Of a stretch of DNA of 64,000 nucleotides, positions 1 to 11,905 are shown piece by piece. Positions within the stretch are counted from its first letter, which is position 1. The number at the start of each line of letters is the position of its first letter. The position numbers and the translations under genes are program-made. Origin of the DNA: Zygnema cylindricum (Eukaryota; Streptophyta; Zygnematophyceae; Zygnematales; Zygnemataceae); assembly GCA_037447655.1 (NCBI GenBank), contig JBBHKE010002064.1, positions 62,001 through 126,000 of the forward strand, in the 5' to 3' direction. Under the pieces are notes generated by a model. It had not been told where the DNA came from and did not search any database. It was given only the letters and a program-made list of their open reading frames with translations.

Positions 1-245
1 GATCAAATCCAGGTTCTGACATACTCCTTTTAGCAAATAAACCTACCTATCTGTAAATCAACTAATGTGTTTCCTGTAAACCTCTAGATATTCTAGATAG
101 CCATGGCTCTAGCTTCCTCTCCAACTTCTCAATGACTGCAACAAGTGTGGGAATTGGAGAGAGAAGTTAGAGGAAGACTGCCTCGGCTTCTTTCTATATT
201 CCAATTTAGACCTAGAAAATAATAAAAGAACCATGGATTTCTACA
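1..245 (-). repeat. E1 3' LTR, partial
   Basis: This matches the U3-side portion of the E6 and E1 5' LTRs, including the tail of the tRNA-like T arm (1-22), the AGCCATGGCT palindrome near 100 and the hairpin around 118-170. It ends at 245 with TTTCTACA, directly against the purine-rich tract (CTCCCCTTATTTT on the plus strand, 246-258). The rest of the LTR lies outside the window. Confidence 0.85.
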
Positions 246-2899
246 CTCCCCTTATTTTCTAGTCAATCTTTAATTTCAGACCACACTTCTCCTTGCGAAA
301 AGTTAGCTTAGGGGAAGGCACAGGTTTGGTCATCATATTTGCTACCATCTCTCTATCTAGTCGGTACTCTAAATTGATTATTTTTATTTTTTCTTTCTCT
401 CTAACAAAGCTGAGTCTAATGTCCATGTGTTTAGCTTTAAAATGATGTTTAGGATTGGCATAAATAGCGATTGCTGCCTGATTATCACAAAATATTTTAT
501 GCACACCACTCTTAAGGTGACCAAGCTCACCAAGCAAAGACTTTACCCACATCAATTTTTTTATAGCAGAGCAAGAGGCCATATACTCAGCCTCCATGGT
601 GGACTGAGCAATAACCTTTTGTTGTTTGCTACTCCAACAACAAGCCCCATCATCGACAAATAATACATATCTAGAAGTATATTTCCTAATCGGAGCATCA
701 CCATAATTGGCATCACTCCAAGTGGTGATGTCAGTATTCTCCCCACCCAAATGCAACCATATATCCCTAGTTCTTATCAAATATCTGAGAACTCTCTTAG
801 CTGCCTCCCAATCTTTTTTAGTGGAAGCATTTAGACTTCTACTCAGTACTCCTACAGCTGCAACTAAATCTGGCTAGGTACAATTCATAAAATAGATTAG
901 GCTTCCCACTACTTGCTTGTAAGGAATAGTTTGCATAAACTTCTATTCTTCAGGACTTAATTCCTCGTCTAAGACTATGACTCCTTATTCCTCACTCCCC
1001 TCACTTCCCTTCTTTAACTCCATTGGAGTTGTACAACTATTAGCTTTATCCATCTGAAATTTTTCCAGCATGTTCCATATTGCTTTCTTTTGAGTCAATC
1101 TTATAATTTTTCTTTCTCGGTCTCTTTTTACTTGAATTCCCAAAATATATTTTGCTTCCCCTGTATCCTTCATTTCAAATCTCCCCTTAAAATCGGTTTT
1201 CAATTTATTTATTTTTCCATTGATTTACTTAAAACAAGTAAATCATCAACATAAATTGCAATAAATATAAAACCTTCCTCATATTCAAAAACATAGATTG
1301 AGTGATCTGAGCTGATCCGGATATATCCGAGACTGGTAAGAAACTCATCAAGTTTCTTATTCCATTGTCGAGGCGCCTTTTTCAAACCGTAAAGAGATTT
1401 AATCAGCCGGCATACCTTACTCTCCTCTTTTTTCTCCACTAATCCTTGGGGTTGTCGCATGTAGATCTCCTCTTCCAATTCTCCATGCAAAATGGCTATC
1501 TTGATGTCCATCTGGTGCACCTCCATGTCTTTCGCTGCTGCTAGACTGAGAAGTATGCAGACGGAGGGAAATTTGACGACCGGGGCAAAGGTTTCTTCGT
1601 AGTCAATTCCTTCTTTCTATGTGAATCCTTTCGCCACTAATTGGGCTTTCTTACGCTCAATGGTGTTATCTGGGTTCAGTTTTAATTTGAAAACCCACTT
1701 ACAACCAATTGGTTTTTGGTTAGGTGGACAGTCCACCAGCTCCCAAGTATCGGCTGCCATAATTGAGGCCATCTCCTCATAGATGTCTAACTTCCACCAG
1801 TTCCTTTCTGGACAAGTCTTCGCCTCTCTATAAGTTTGAGGTTCATCTTGATGAGATAGTTTTGTTACCTTATTATTAACATGTTTTTCTTGCAATCTTT
1901 TGCTACTTCTCCTTCCCTCGTAAAAATCTATGGCCGAAATAGATGGTTCTCGTGGGTTTTTTCGAATACTCTCGGCTTCTCCCCTATCCCTTGATTCCGA
2001 ATCAATTTCCACCACGTCTTCTGCTTCGGTTAGAGTTGTCACTGGAGTTTCCGCAGACGAGTCCTTTTCGGTCTGATTTGTACCTGCAAGAATGTTAACT
2101 TCTCTAAAACCTGGATAGTTAGGAAGCTCAAAGTCATCGGAATTTTCTGACTCAAATCTGATTTTTACTGACTTTGTATACTTGAAGGGATCCAAAGACT
2201 TTCCTTCATCTGTAACTACTATATACTTTACTAAGATTATATCTTCCCTTTTTAGATCGTAAACTCTATATCCTTTAAGATCCTCATCATATCATAATAA
2301 GTATCCCGGTTTTCCTTTAGGATCTAGCTTTCAATTAGACCGATCTGTATCTAGACTAAATACTTGACTGCCGAAAACCTTTAAGTGAGATATGTCTGGT
2401 TTTCCGCCGGTCCATCTCTCATAAGGTGTTTGATCTTTTATAACAAAGGTAAGAACTCTATTTTTGAGGTAATTAGCGCAATTTATTGCTTCTACCCAAA
2501 ATCTTTTTCCTATCTTCTTATCCGACAACATACTTCTAGCACTATCACTTAGTGTCCTATTTAATCGTTCAGCTACCCCCTTCTGTTCCGAGTTTTCTGG
2601 AACTGTCTTTTGGTGTTGGACTCCATCTTCCCTCAGAAAATCCTCAAACTGGTTAGAAGAATACTCTCCACCATTGTCACTCCTTATGCTCTTGATTGGA
2701 GTTTCATGGAGTTTTTCGCTCCATGCTTTATATTGTCTAAAACAATCTTGAGCTTCTAACTTGTTTTTCAAAAAATACACCCTTGAATACCGAGACCAAT
2801 CATCAGTGATAGTTATCATAAATCTCTACCCCCTAATGAGAGCACTTTAGCCGATCCCCAAATATCTGTGTGTACTAAATCTAGAATTTTTTCTCCCTT
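246..2899 (-). pseudogene. E1 pol, 3' half: integrase C-terminal part, reverse transcriptase, RNase H
   Basis: Reading right to left, 2331-2819 encodes the integrase core (TITDDWSRYSR, SDNGGEY and PENSEQKGVAERLNRT, with the second Asp and the Glu of DD35E). 1617-2195 encodes the linker and the start of reverse transcriptase. 1209-1526 carries the reverse transcriptase palm with YVDDLLVLS. 985-1203 is the thumb region (AKYILGIQV). 259-780 is RNase H (TTWSDANYGD, MEAEYMAS, FCDNQAAI). The frame is broken by several stops and shifts, for example near 1527-1616 and 2200-2330. Compared with E4, the order and spacing are normal for copia pol. It is an inactive fragment whose 5' continuation is at 16249-17095. 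Confidence 0.9.
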
Positions 2900-2904
2900 A
2901 TAAG

Positions 2905-3916
2905 TAAAATTCTGTGTCCTCCATTGGACCACAGAATACAGGAAGCCTCTAGATAGTATGTAACTAGCCCACTTCAAGCCACAACCACTGCTGTCCAGGA
3001 AGGCAAAATGACAATTTGACTGCACCCTTATGCAGCCTGGACCCCCCTGAGTTCGTAGCAAAATGAATCACTAAAAATGGCCAACGAGGCGATAAGTTAT
3101 GAGTTGGAAAATATACCAAGTTTTATACAAACTCTCAAAGAGAGAGAGGTTCCTATCTACCAAGGTCTCTAAGTCCTAAATCCCTCTCACAACCCCTATC
3201 TATTGAAGTATGAACCAGTTAGATCACTGTGGGGTACAGAAAAGTATTATGGCTGATCTACTTTCTGTACGGCCTATGTACAGCAACGCCATTGAGTGGA
3301 CGAGTGTCCACTTTTCACTTGTCCTTATGTTCGCCGGTATTCCTGCGACCAAATGTCATCCCTTTGCGTGGCGCCACGTCATGCCACGTCCATAAACGCC
3401 AAAAGTGACCATTCCGGGATCTGGCATTGATATATGTCGTCAGATTAGATTCGACATTAAATGCCCGCCGTCAAAAACAAATGTCCGATTCATTTGTTTT
3501 CGTGCAAGATAATGTTCGCACTTTATATAATATTAGGTTCCATGTTCTTTCGTTCGTAATTCCGTTAATCGAATTCATGGTCGTAACATTGTTTAAATAA
3601 ATATCAAACCTAATGTATTCTAACGGACTTCTACGACAGACTGGTTAGAGCTAACGGCTAAGCCGCGCTCTACCGGTCGGAGGTTCGAGTCCTGCTGGAC
3701 TCAACCTTTTGTTGAGAGTGACATAAGTCACTCTTTAGCCCTGCCTGCTTAAGCTAGGACAGCCATGGCTCAGCCACCCTCTCTATCCCTCAGTGACTAC
3801 GACAAGTATGGTGGGTAGAGAGAGGAGGCGGAGGCAGGCTGTCCGCCTTTTTCCTTTTTCTATTTTGTACTAAATTCTTACCTAGAAAATACCATGTAAA
3901 ACTAATAATTTCAACA
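2905..3916 (-). repeat. E2 3' LTR (1012 bp)
   Basis: The left boundary is set by the ATAAG duplication; the tip reads TAAAATTCTG where the family has TGCAATTTTG. The right boundary CAACA abuts the polypurine tract at 3917 (AAGGGGAG in element sense). It contains a tRNA-like module at 3636-3705, the AGCCATGGCT palindrome at 3761-3770 and a hairpin with arms 3779-3789 and 3813-3822. Open frames inside it have no recognisable product. Confidence 0.9.
3636..3710 (+). other. tRNA-like, Pol III-type module in E2 3' LTR (antisense to the element)
   Basis: A D-arm-like stretch (GGTTAGAGC, 3643-3651) is followed 30 bases on by a perfect B-box, GGTTCGAGTCC (3682-3692), in a T arm with four of five stem pairs. 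A T4 run follows at 3707-3710, as a Pol III terminator would. No complementary acceptor stem is seen, so it is not a functional tRNA gene. Transcription from it would run against the retrotransposon. Confidence 0.6.
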
Positions 3917-6203
3917 CTCCCCTTATTTTCTACTCTAATTTTAATTTGAGTTTTAATCCACACTTTTCCTTCCAATATTTTAACTTAGGAGAAGGCACCG
4001 GTTTTGTCATCATATCAACTACCATTTCCTCATCAGATCTATATACAAGATTCACGATTTTATTCTCAACTTTTTCTCTTACAAAACTTAATCTTATGTC
4101 CATATGTTTAGCCTTAAAATGATGTTTTGGATTAGCTGCAATTGCAATGGCAGCTTGATTATCACAAAACACTTCATGCACTCCCTCCTTTATATACCTC
4201 AGTTCTTGCATCAAGGACTTGACCCACATACTCTCTTTCATTGGAGAGCAAGAGGCCATGTGCTCAGCCTCCATAGTAGACTGAGCAACCACCTTTTGTT
4301 GCTTATTGCTCCAAAAGCAAGCCCCTTCCCCAACATACAACACATACCCAGAACTGCATCTTCTCATAGGTGCATCCCCATAACTAGCATCACTCCAAGT
4401 AGTGATGTCAGTGTGCTCCCCTCCCAAATGCAACGATAACTCTCTAGTTCTCACCAAATACCTCATAACTCTCTTGGCCGCCTCCCAAACTCTCTTCCTA
4501 TGATCATTGAGACTCCTAGTGAGTACTCCAACTGCTGCCGCTATGTCCGGCTTGGTACAATTCATGAAATAGATTAAACTTCCTACAACCTGTCTATAAG
4601 GGATAGAGTTCATAAACTCTCTCTCCTCTGGACTCATCAGATCATCTAAGATCATCACTCTTTAATCTACACTCCCATCACTTACTTTTTTCAAGCCTAT
4701 AGGAGTGGTACAACAGTTAGCATTTTCCATCTGAAATTTCTCAAGCATATTACCTATTGCTTTTTTCTGAGTAAGTATGATAATCTTCTTCCCCCTATCC
4801 CTTTCCATTTGGATCCCCAAAATATATCTTGCCTCCCCTAAATCCTTCATGTCAAATCTGCTTCTAAGATCTTTCTTCAAATTATCGATTTTTTCCAAAG
4901 ATTTACTCAATACAAGCAGATCATCCACAAAAATTACATTAAAAATGACACCATTCTCATCTTCAATCATATACATAGAATGGCTTGAGCTGATCCGGAT
5001 ATATCCCAGACCGGTGAGAAACTCATCTAGTTTCTAATTCCACTGTCGAGGAGCATGCTTCAGTCTATATAAAGACTTTACGAGCCTACATACTTTGCTC
5101 TCTTCTCCTTCTTCCACGAACCCCTCGGGTTGCCTCATGAAAATCTCTTCCTCTAACTCACCGTTAAGAAAAGCAATCTTAATGTCCATCAGGTGTATTT
5201 CCATGTCTTCAGCTCTGCAAGGCTGAGAAGAATTCTTACTGATGGGAATCGAACAACTTGAGCAAAGGTCTCCTCATAGTCAATCCCCTCCTCTTGGGTG
5301 AACCCTTTCGCTACCAATCGAGCCTTATATCTCTCAATAGTATTATCTAGGTTCAGTTTCAATATAAATACCCATTTACACCCAATAGGTTTTCTGTTTG
5401 GAGGACAATCCGTTAGTTCCCAAGTGTTTGCTTCCATGATAGAGGCCATCTCATCATTTATGGCTCTAATCCATCTTTCTTTTTTTGGACTATTTATTGC
5501 TTCTGAGTAAGACTGAGGTTCATCTGGGTGAGACAGCTTAGTTACCTTATGAGTGGCCTGTATTTCTAATATCCTTTTGCTGCTCCTTCTTCCTTCCTCA
5601 AACTTCGAAGCTGGAATGGATGGAAGTCTTGGATTTCTCCTCACTGTCTCATCTGCTCCCCTGTCCATGGGAGCCGGTTCTGGTCCCATGTCATCTATCT
5701 CTTCGAAGTCCATAGGTGTATGTGAGATTTTTTGTGAGTCTCTTGTATCTCGGATCTCCCATGAACCTGCAATCATGGTTTCACTTATGTCCCTTTCGGG
5801 AACAATTGAGTTCTCCTCACTTTCAGACTCAAATCTGACTCTTATCTTCTTGGTATATTTGAAGGGGTCAAATGACTTCCCTTCATCCATGACAACTAAG
5901 TGTTTGACCAGAATGATATCTTTCTTTGCTAAGTCATAGACTCTATATCCCTTAACATCCTCATCATATCCCACAAAGTTCAAGGTTTTCCCTAAGCATC
6001 TAATTTCCAGTTTTTCCTATCCGTGTCAAGACAATTTACTTGGCTACCAAATACTTTAAGGTGTGAGATATCTGGTTTCCTTCCAACGCATCTCTCATAA
6101 GGTGTCACTCCCTTTACAGCTGAGGTAAGGACTCTATTCTTAATGTAGTTGGCACAGTTCATTGCTTCTGCCCAAAATCTCTTTCCTATTTTCTTGTCGG
6201 CCA
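3917..6203 (-). pseudogene. E2 pol, 3' half: integrase C-terminal part, reverse transcriptase, RNase H
   Basis: 3930-4658 is an uninterrupted RNase H stretch of 242 codons (TTWSDASYGD, FCDNQAAI, then the TKPVPSPK tail). The motif around the second acidic residue reads MEAEHM where E4 has MEAEYM. 4662-4976 holds the end of reverse transcriptase, with FVDD in place of YVDD. 5189-5983 encodes the linker and early reverse transcriptase ([19 protein letters not shown]). 5992-6203 gives the end of integrase (KKIGKRFWAEAMNCANYIKN) up to the E3 insertion point. At least four stops or shifts separate these blocks. The upstream half continues at 13177. Confidence 0.9.
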
Positions 6204-6692
6204 TGTCGAGCGTGCCAGAGAAACACAAGGGAAGGGCCCGCTGCCCGGAATGGCCGGTCTCGGCGTCCTGAAAAGAACCCACCAATGCGAATGCTTCCCA
6301 TAATAATGATAATGCCCACCTCTGACCCCATCCCTCCCAACAGGAATGCTTGCACAAATAGGGGAGGCACAAGGATAGGGAATAGGGATGAGTGCATGGG
6401 AAGGCGAAAAGATCTCCCCTCCCCCTTACTTTGCCCATTAAGCAGGGGAAAGGGGTTGGGTTTTCGGTAATCGGGTCGGTGCCCCAATTTCGTCTGGGAC
6501 TGTCAATGACACCACTTGTTGATTGAAGTCCTCGCTCCCACTCTTGGTTTTGAAAACATCTAACTAGATCGTCGAATTTGTTTTTGGTAATAGTAAGGCC
6601 GAGAATGTTTGATCCACTCCCCGCCGGAGTTTCGCCACCTGCAATAATCTGTCTGTGTATTCTCTCTCCCACCGCTTGGAAATCGGGAATTG

Positions 6693-7763
6693 CTAGATGT
6701 CTTCGGCAATATCTGAAGAACTGTCAAACAGCTCCGCCGGAGAGGTGGTAGAATACACGGGGTAACAGCCAGACACCGGAACATTGGTCTTTCCCCGGTT
6801 CTTTAAATCCAAAGGAACCACAACTTTGGTTCCTTCGGGATTTCCTGGGTCCCAAACTGTACATTGCTCTTTCCAAACACTCAAACTCATATTCAGGCGG
6901 GTCCAAGTTGCCATTCCCAACAGAATTTCAAACAGATTCCCTTCCACCACTAAGAAAGGAAGTCCAATTTTCACCTTCTGTCCCGCATCATCTGAGAATT
7001 CAATGTCCATGGCTTTGATGATCCCATGGACTAGCTGATTGCCGCTGCTGACTGTGCTCAAGCAGATGTTACTCGGGCAGATCTGGGGTGTGAGTTCTTC
7101 CGGCATTTTCTGCAATGCAGACGTAGTGATGAGGTTGGGAAGTGCTCCGGTATCCACCACAGCGTCCTGATAACCGCCGTACCCGTTCAGTTTGAAATTC
7201 TCGGTCCGGTTTAGAATGAGTGCCACGGACAAAGCTTTGTAATCCCTATCCGCCATAGGGGTCTTACGATCTGAAAACAAGTATACCGCCGTGGGTGGTG
7301 TCACCCTGTCGACTTTGTCTTTTCCAGCATGGATCTCTTCTCCTAGGGCCTGAATGAGGATCTCTTCGGGCAGATTATGGGAGGAAGCAAGTGTCTTCAC
7401 ATGAGTCAAGGCATAAGGCATCAAATGCTGGACCAGCATAGCAGCAGGCTTGGATGAATGGAGCGGAGCTTTCGAGAAAGATGTTGTCGGATCCGCTACC
7501 TGTTCCTGTTCGTTACCCTCCTTGTCTTCACTGTCAGAACCGGAATCGGGCACTGGTGGAGTTTGGGGTGCTTTCTCGTCTGGGCGTTCCGCCATGAATC
7601 GCTCTAACCAATCTTGATCGCTCTGTTTGTCCTCTTCCAGTGCTTTCTCCTCCCGTAGTTGGTTCTTTTTCTGGTAGTTTTCGAACCCCGGGGGCAGTTT
7701 AGCTTTGGGGGGAGGAGGAGGATGAGTGGGCTTGATTCCGAGGCCTATGTCACTTTTTAACAT
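6693..7763 (-). CDS. E3 retropepsin-type aspartic protease ORF
   Basis: A 356-codon frame. Residues 1-100 are charged and proline-rich (five prolines in a row near residue 15). The protease domain spans roughly residues 180-310, with the catalytic motif AVVDTGALPN (DTG at 204-206), a hydrophobic flap and core strand (IGLPFLVVEG) and the closing ILLGMATW motif, the usual retropepsin layout. It follows the zinc-knuckle frames and would process the E3 Gag. The frame ends soon after the domain; reading continues weakly in another frame at 5992-6672 without a polymerase motif. The domain looks intact, but the surrounding gag frames are broken, so activity is doubtful. The family is clear; the exact clade is not. 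Confidence 0.7.
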   Translation of the reverse strand: MLKSDIGLGIKPTHPPPPPKAKLPPGFENYQKKNQLREEKALEEDKQSDQDWLERFMAERPDEKAPQTPPVPDSGSDSEDKEGNEQEQVADPTTSFSKAPLHSSKPAAMLVQHLMPYALTHVKTLASSHNLPEEILIQALGEEIHAGKDKVDRVTPPTAVYLFSDRKTPMADRDYKALSVALILNRTENFKLNGYGGYQDAVVDTGALPNLITTSALQKMPEELTPQICPSNICLSTVSSGNQLVHGIIKAMDIEFSDDAGQKVKIGLPFLVVEGNLFEILLGMATWTRLNMSLSVWKEQCTVWDPGNPEGTKVVVPLDLKNRGKTNVPVSGCYPVYSTTSPAELFDSSSDIAEDI

Positions 7764-7974
7764 AATTGCCCGTGGCGTGAAAGATAAAGGGCCGGTGGTT
7801 TTCCAGTTGTGGTCTTTTTAACTCATTTTCTGCCTGTCTCTCCTCTGATCCGAGGTTGAGGAGCGAAGATGTCTCTGACCATCTCCCACTCCCACGTTCC
7901 ATGCTTCGTGCCGGAAGCTTGCTGCATGGAGGGCATTTGGGGGTTCCAACTCCCAGCCCATTAAATCATCGTCG

Positions 7975-8472
7975 TTAGCACCCGCTCTGCTTTGAAAGTT
8001 CAAGCTCCGCTAGCTTCTCTAGTAACTCCTGTTTCTGTTTCTGGAGTCGTTGAGCGGCTGTCAGTGGAGCTGGCCGCGCAGATGATTCCAAACGGAGGGC
8101 TGCCAATTCCGCAGCCATGGCAGCTATCTGCTGACTCTGCTGTTGGATTATGATCTCCGGGGTAAGTCTTGCTAGTGAATCACGGGTGCGCTCCGGGTTT
8201 TTTGGTGTAGGCCGCCCTGGGAGCCCCCAAGGGTAAAAGAGTTGTAGAGGAAGAGGGTTAACGGCAGTTTCTCCTTCCCCCGTGAACAGAGCGAATTGCA
8301 TCATTTCTTTTGGAATTCCATTCCTCCGGAAACATTGCCCCTCCTTGTGCCCCATAAAACCACAGGCCTCACATTTGTGGCCCTCCGTGGTATATTTGCT
8401 CCGGATCTCGTTGGTGATCAGGGCGTCGTCAAATTTTGGCAGTTTGATTTGCCGCAGTTGAAACTGGGACAT
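7975..8472 (-). CDS. E3 nucleocapsid-like ORF with CCHC zinc knuckle
   Basis: A 165-codon frame. A knuckle CEACGFMGHKEGQC (C-x2-C-x4-H-x4-C) sits near residue 34, followed by a glutamine/alanine-rich segment (residues 110-165: IIQQQSQQIAAMAAELAALR, then QRLQKQKQELLEKLAELEL) with a clear heptad pattern, probably a coiled coil. It lies between the capsid-like region upstream and the protease downstream, so it is probably the RNA-binding part of one long Gag frame now broken by shifts. The first codons may not be the true start. Confidence 0.55.
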   Translation of the reverse strand: MSQFQLRQIKLPKFDDALITNEIRSKYTTEGHKCEACGFMGHKEGQCFRRNGIPKEMMQFALFTGEGETAVNPLPLQLFYPWGLPGRPTPKNPERTRDSLARLTPEIIIQQQSQQIAAMAAELAALRLESSARPAPLTAAQRLQKQKQELLEKLAELELSKQSGC

Positions 8473-9245
8473 TTTCGAAGTTTCGCTCCAGGCAGTGGGG
8501 CGATAATTGTCCTTGGTGACCGGTGTCTTCTCCCCCCCACCAGTTCCTTTGAGACGTTCTTGCTGCTGCCTCTGGTTTCTTTCCGAACGCTCTACTTCCC
8601 ATTCTTTCAGCTTGAGGGCTAGTGCCGGTTTGAGTTTCCTGCTGCAGCGTTTCCATCAATGTCCCAGTTGTTGACAATTTAGGCAATTGTAAAGAATTAC
8701 CCGATCGTCGGCCCCCATTGCATGTTCTGGCCCGCTGTCCACAACTTGCTTCCCTTTAAGCTTCCGCAAAGCTTGGAGTTCCACTTGTTCTTCCCCACTT
8801 AAGGAAGTTTCCGCGGCGAATCCTGCAAAATTTGCTCTTGCTTTGCCGGTCACGGCTTTTTCTCTCGCCTCACTGTGAACGAGTGGTCGTACAACTTCAT
8901 GGCCACCAGGGATATGTCATTGACCGAGGGATTTATGTTCTGGATGGCCTGTCCTGCGATCCAGTTATCCAAGGCAGTGTGCCTTGTCCGTCCGAAGGAA
9001 TTACGGACAGCAATGAAATACTTGGTCGCCATTGCGGGAAGGTCAATGGTAGACAGTTTAGTGTTCTAACAAAGACTAGAGAGGCGGTTAAAGAGTGTCT
9101 GAGGCGTCTCATTCTTCAAACACTGGAATTCCGTGAATTCCTTGATGGCTGATTCGTTCCTCTCGGTGTTGAGGAATCTTTAGATGTTTAGAAGAGTGGT
9201 GCAAGGGGTAGGATTTGCCACCATACGAGTTGCAGCCCGAGCTGC
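8473..9245 (-). pseudogene. E3 gag, middle part, frame-shifted
   Basis: Two short frames read through continuous Gag-like protein. 8850-9032 encodes a segment around RNSFGRTRHTALDNWIAGQ typical of a capsid C-terminal region. 8656-8853 encodes a segment ending CLNCQQLGHW, the start of another zinc knuckle. A shift separates them near 8855, and another separates this block from the capsid frame near 9240. It joins the frames at 9246-10997 and 7975-8472 in order. Decayed coding sequence; no other function suggested. Confidence 0.5.
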
Positions 9246-10997
9246 CTAAATTGCTTGCAGCTGGTTAACATAGGCCCTCCCTTGGGCCTGCAACTTCATA
9301 TCATCGGTGAAGGTAGCTGTTACAGGGGTCACCGCTGCGGCAGCCAAATCTGCCTCTGCTCGTAAAACTTCTGCATCCTGGGCCGGATCTGAGATTTTGA
9401 TGCTTGGAGCCATCAAGAGAGGTTGACGCTCCTTATAATCTGCCAACGCCCCTCCAAAGAGGTAGTTGACCATCATGGGAAAGAGAGTTGTTTCGAAGTC
9501 GTCAGGAATAGCTCCTCCTCTGTACTTGTTTATTTCAGATTGGGTGAAGGATTTCCACAACAATTCGAAATCAGAGAAAGCTATCCCAGAGCTATCTCCT
9601 GTAAAGATTCGGATGTCCCCCATTTCCTTTTCCTCCTCTGACGAATGTGGGAAATGAGACAAGGAAGGTCCGGTGGGACTGACAAACTGGGCTGGCGAAG
9701 TGGCTCCTAGGTCCTCTTCCTCGGGAATGGATCCGACTCCTCCTCCAGTAGGAGGTGTTGCCCTGTGAGGTGTGGAATCACCTCCAGCAGAGAAAGTACC
9801 CGTGCCTAGAAATGTGGTAGGAGGAAGGGTATTCCTTGATGATTCTCTTGGTGCAAAGGATATCCGTGGGCCTGTTTGTCCGACTGAAGTAGAAGGGGCC
9901 CACTCCCCTATATCAGCCCCTCTATATCCGCTGGAGTATCGCTCGTCCCGGAGAACTGTTTCCGTGGACGGGATGTGCAGCCGAGGTCGGGTTGCAAGTG
10001 GATATTGGTGTAGGGATGGAGAAGAAGATGGAGATGAAGGCCGGTTCTGGGGAGAAGGTGTCTGTCTCCTGAACGGGGTCGGTTTCCGAGGCCTTCTTCT
10101 AGAGGTTTCAGGGGGAGGAGTTCCAGAACTAGATGATGGGGAACGCCGGTGAGGAGGGTAGTATACGTCGTACTTATAGGGTAAATTCAGCGGCCCTGGG
10201 GACCCATGGTCGGCTCCAATATGAGAAACGGAAGGAGATGGAGAGGAGATGGGATTGTCCCGGGGTTCTGCTGCCGGAGCCTGGGAGTGGGAAGTAGGAG
10301 GATGAGGAGGGAAAGGAGGAGGATCAGGGGACAGTCTGGGTGGAGGAGAAGGAGGTGTAGATGGTCTCAAGGGGATGTGAATTCTTTCGTCTGGTCGTAA
10401 CTCCACTAAGGCCTCAACAGCTTAAAAAACCTCCAGCAAAACTAAAGTAGGCTCTTTTCGCGGAGCCGCTTCGAGTTCAGACGGTAAATCTGCACCCAAA
10501 CTCCCAATATTAGGTCTTGTGTCTGCCCCCTCTTCCCGCTGAAGAGGAGGTTCCTGACCAATCTCAAAAGGAGGAGCCTGGGGTGGAGCTCCGGGCGGGG
10601 TTTCCGCTACTGGTGTCGGAGGGATCCGCCCACTGAGGATCCCACTGGACCTCCGCCTAGCTTCCCAGATGAGATTCAATTCCTGCTCCCACAACTTTCT
10701 CCGTTCTTCCTCCAACGCTTCCCAATCTACTGTAACGGGTCCAGTCCCCGCCGTAGCCGAGCCCTGAGATTTTAAAATTTCCACTAGTTCCTTAGCCCTT
10801 TCCACTACTCCAGTCAGATCAGCTATTCTTGCTTCTAGAATTTCTGGATCTGTAGGCTTGGCTCGAAACAATCCCTCGGACAACTCTTCTGGTTCGGTTT
10901 CCGGAACCTCTGGGTCAGTGGGTTCGGGTCGCCAGAACCCTCCATCAGAGCGGACCCGGGGTGCTGGAGGGGTAGATCTCTCGGTGGAGACTGGCAC
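9246..10997 (-). pseudogene. E3 gag, proline-rich and capsid-like region with one in-frame stop
   Basis: Two frames (10422-10997 and 9246-10406) share one register and are separated by a single TAA after a run of T in element sense. The upstream part has repeated acidic/proline segments and a possible helix (IADLTGVVERAKELVEIL). The downstream part is about 230 residues of Pro/Ser/Arg-rich linker, then a helical capsid-like block (ISDFELLWKSFT-like, PMMVNYLFGGALADYKERQP). Size, composition and position ahead of zinc knuckles and protease fit a retroelement Gag. I do not recognise the specific family. Opposite-strand frames here are shadows. Confidence 0.55.
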
Positions 10998-11205
10998 TGG
11001 CGTTGGGGAAGGTTCTTCCTTAGGAATAGGTGCAAATCTACCCTTGCTATCCTTGTGGTCAAACTTCTTCCCCCTCCCCGGCTTTGGAACTTGCTATCGC
11101 TGCCACCTGCTCTCCTACGAGACCTCGAAGCGGGGCGCCCCCGGGACGGTCGGCTTGCTGCAGTGTCTTGGGAAGAAGATGGAGGAGGGCGAGAAGGAGG
11201 AACCC

Positions 11206-11905
11206 TCATGGGCGTTCCCGCAAGGACTGGGAGGAACCACTCTCTGAAAAGCTACTTAGAATCTCCACTACCCCTCCCACTGGTTTAACCACCCGAGGTC
11301 GATCCGACCGAGACACTCTTTGCACCAACTCCTGCTTAACCTTCAGTTCATGAAGATCATGAAGAGCAAGGAGTTCCTTTCGACCAGGGCGGCTGGGATC
11401 CGTCAAAACCGCAGGGTTAATCTGAATTTTTGTCCCTGGGAATCTTTGATCTGGTGTGAAGCCCGACCTCTGGAAGGGGACCCAAAAGGGGCTCCCGCTG
11501 AGCTTGCCTCTTTGGCCTGGCCCAGGGTAACACTCGGTTTCTTTCTTGAGCCTGTGCTCTGGACTCCTTTCTTTCGTCGGCAAAGGTTCTGGCGGCCTCC
11601 GCCAAGGAGGGAAAATGTTCAGGAGTGAGGCTAGGAGGAGATGGGGGCGAAGTTTGTGGTTCGAGTGGTTTTGGAGGAGTTTCAACCCTAACAGGCTCAG
11701 GCATCATCCCCTGGAGAAACCGCTCTATGTTAGCAAACGAGGTGAAGGGGACGGATTCTTCGGGAACCTGTGACTCTTCTTCTGATACCACCGCTTCTCG
11801 ATTCGCCTGTTCTTCCGGCCTGGCACCGGAGAGATTCTTATCTTGAGCTTCACCTCCCCCCATGATGAGGAAGGTCTCGAAAGAGGAATTAACGACAGAA
11901 AACAA
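11206..11905 (-). pseudogene. E3 N-terminal Gag leader, frame-shifted
   Basis: The best candidate start is the ATG of MGGGEAQDKNLSG at about 11863. The frame 11417-11905 is acidic then proline-rich (VRVETPPKPLEPQTSPPSPP). Reading shifts into 11206-11685 and then into the region above 10997. The codon pattern is Gag-like, but no domain can be named. It is the 5'-most coding signal in E3. Confidence 0.4.

Noticed and set aside
3636-3710. A functional host tRNA gene
   Set aside because: D-arm and T-arm features are good, but no complementary acceptor stem can be drawn, and the module recurs at the same place in LTR copies, so it is part of the retroelement.
9772-10152. Plus-strand genes opposite the E3 gag
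   Set aside because: The frames are shadows of proline/serine-rich minus-strand coding; they show no domain and are broken irregularly.
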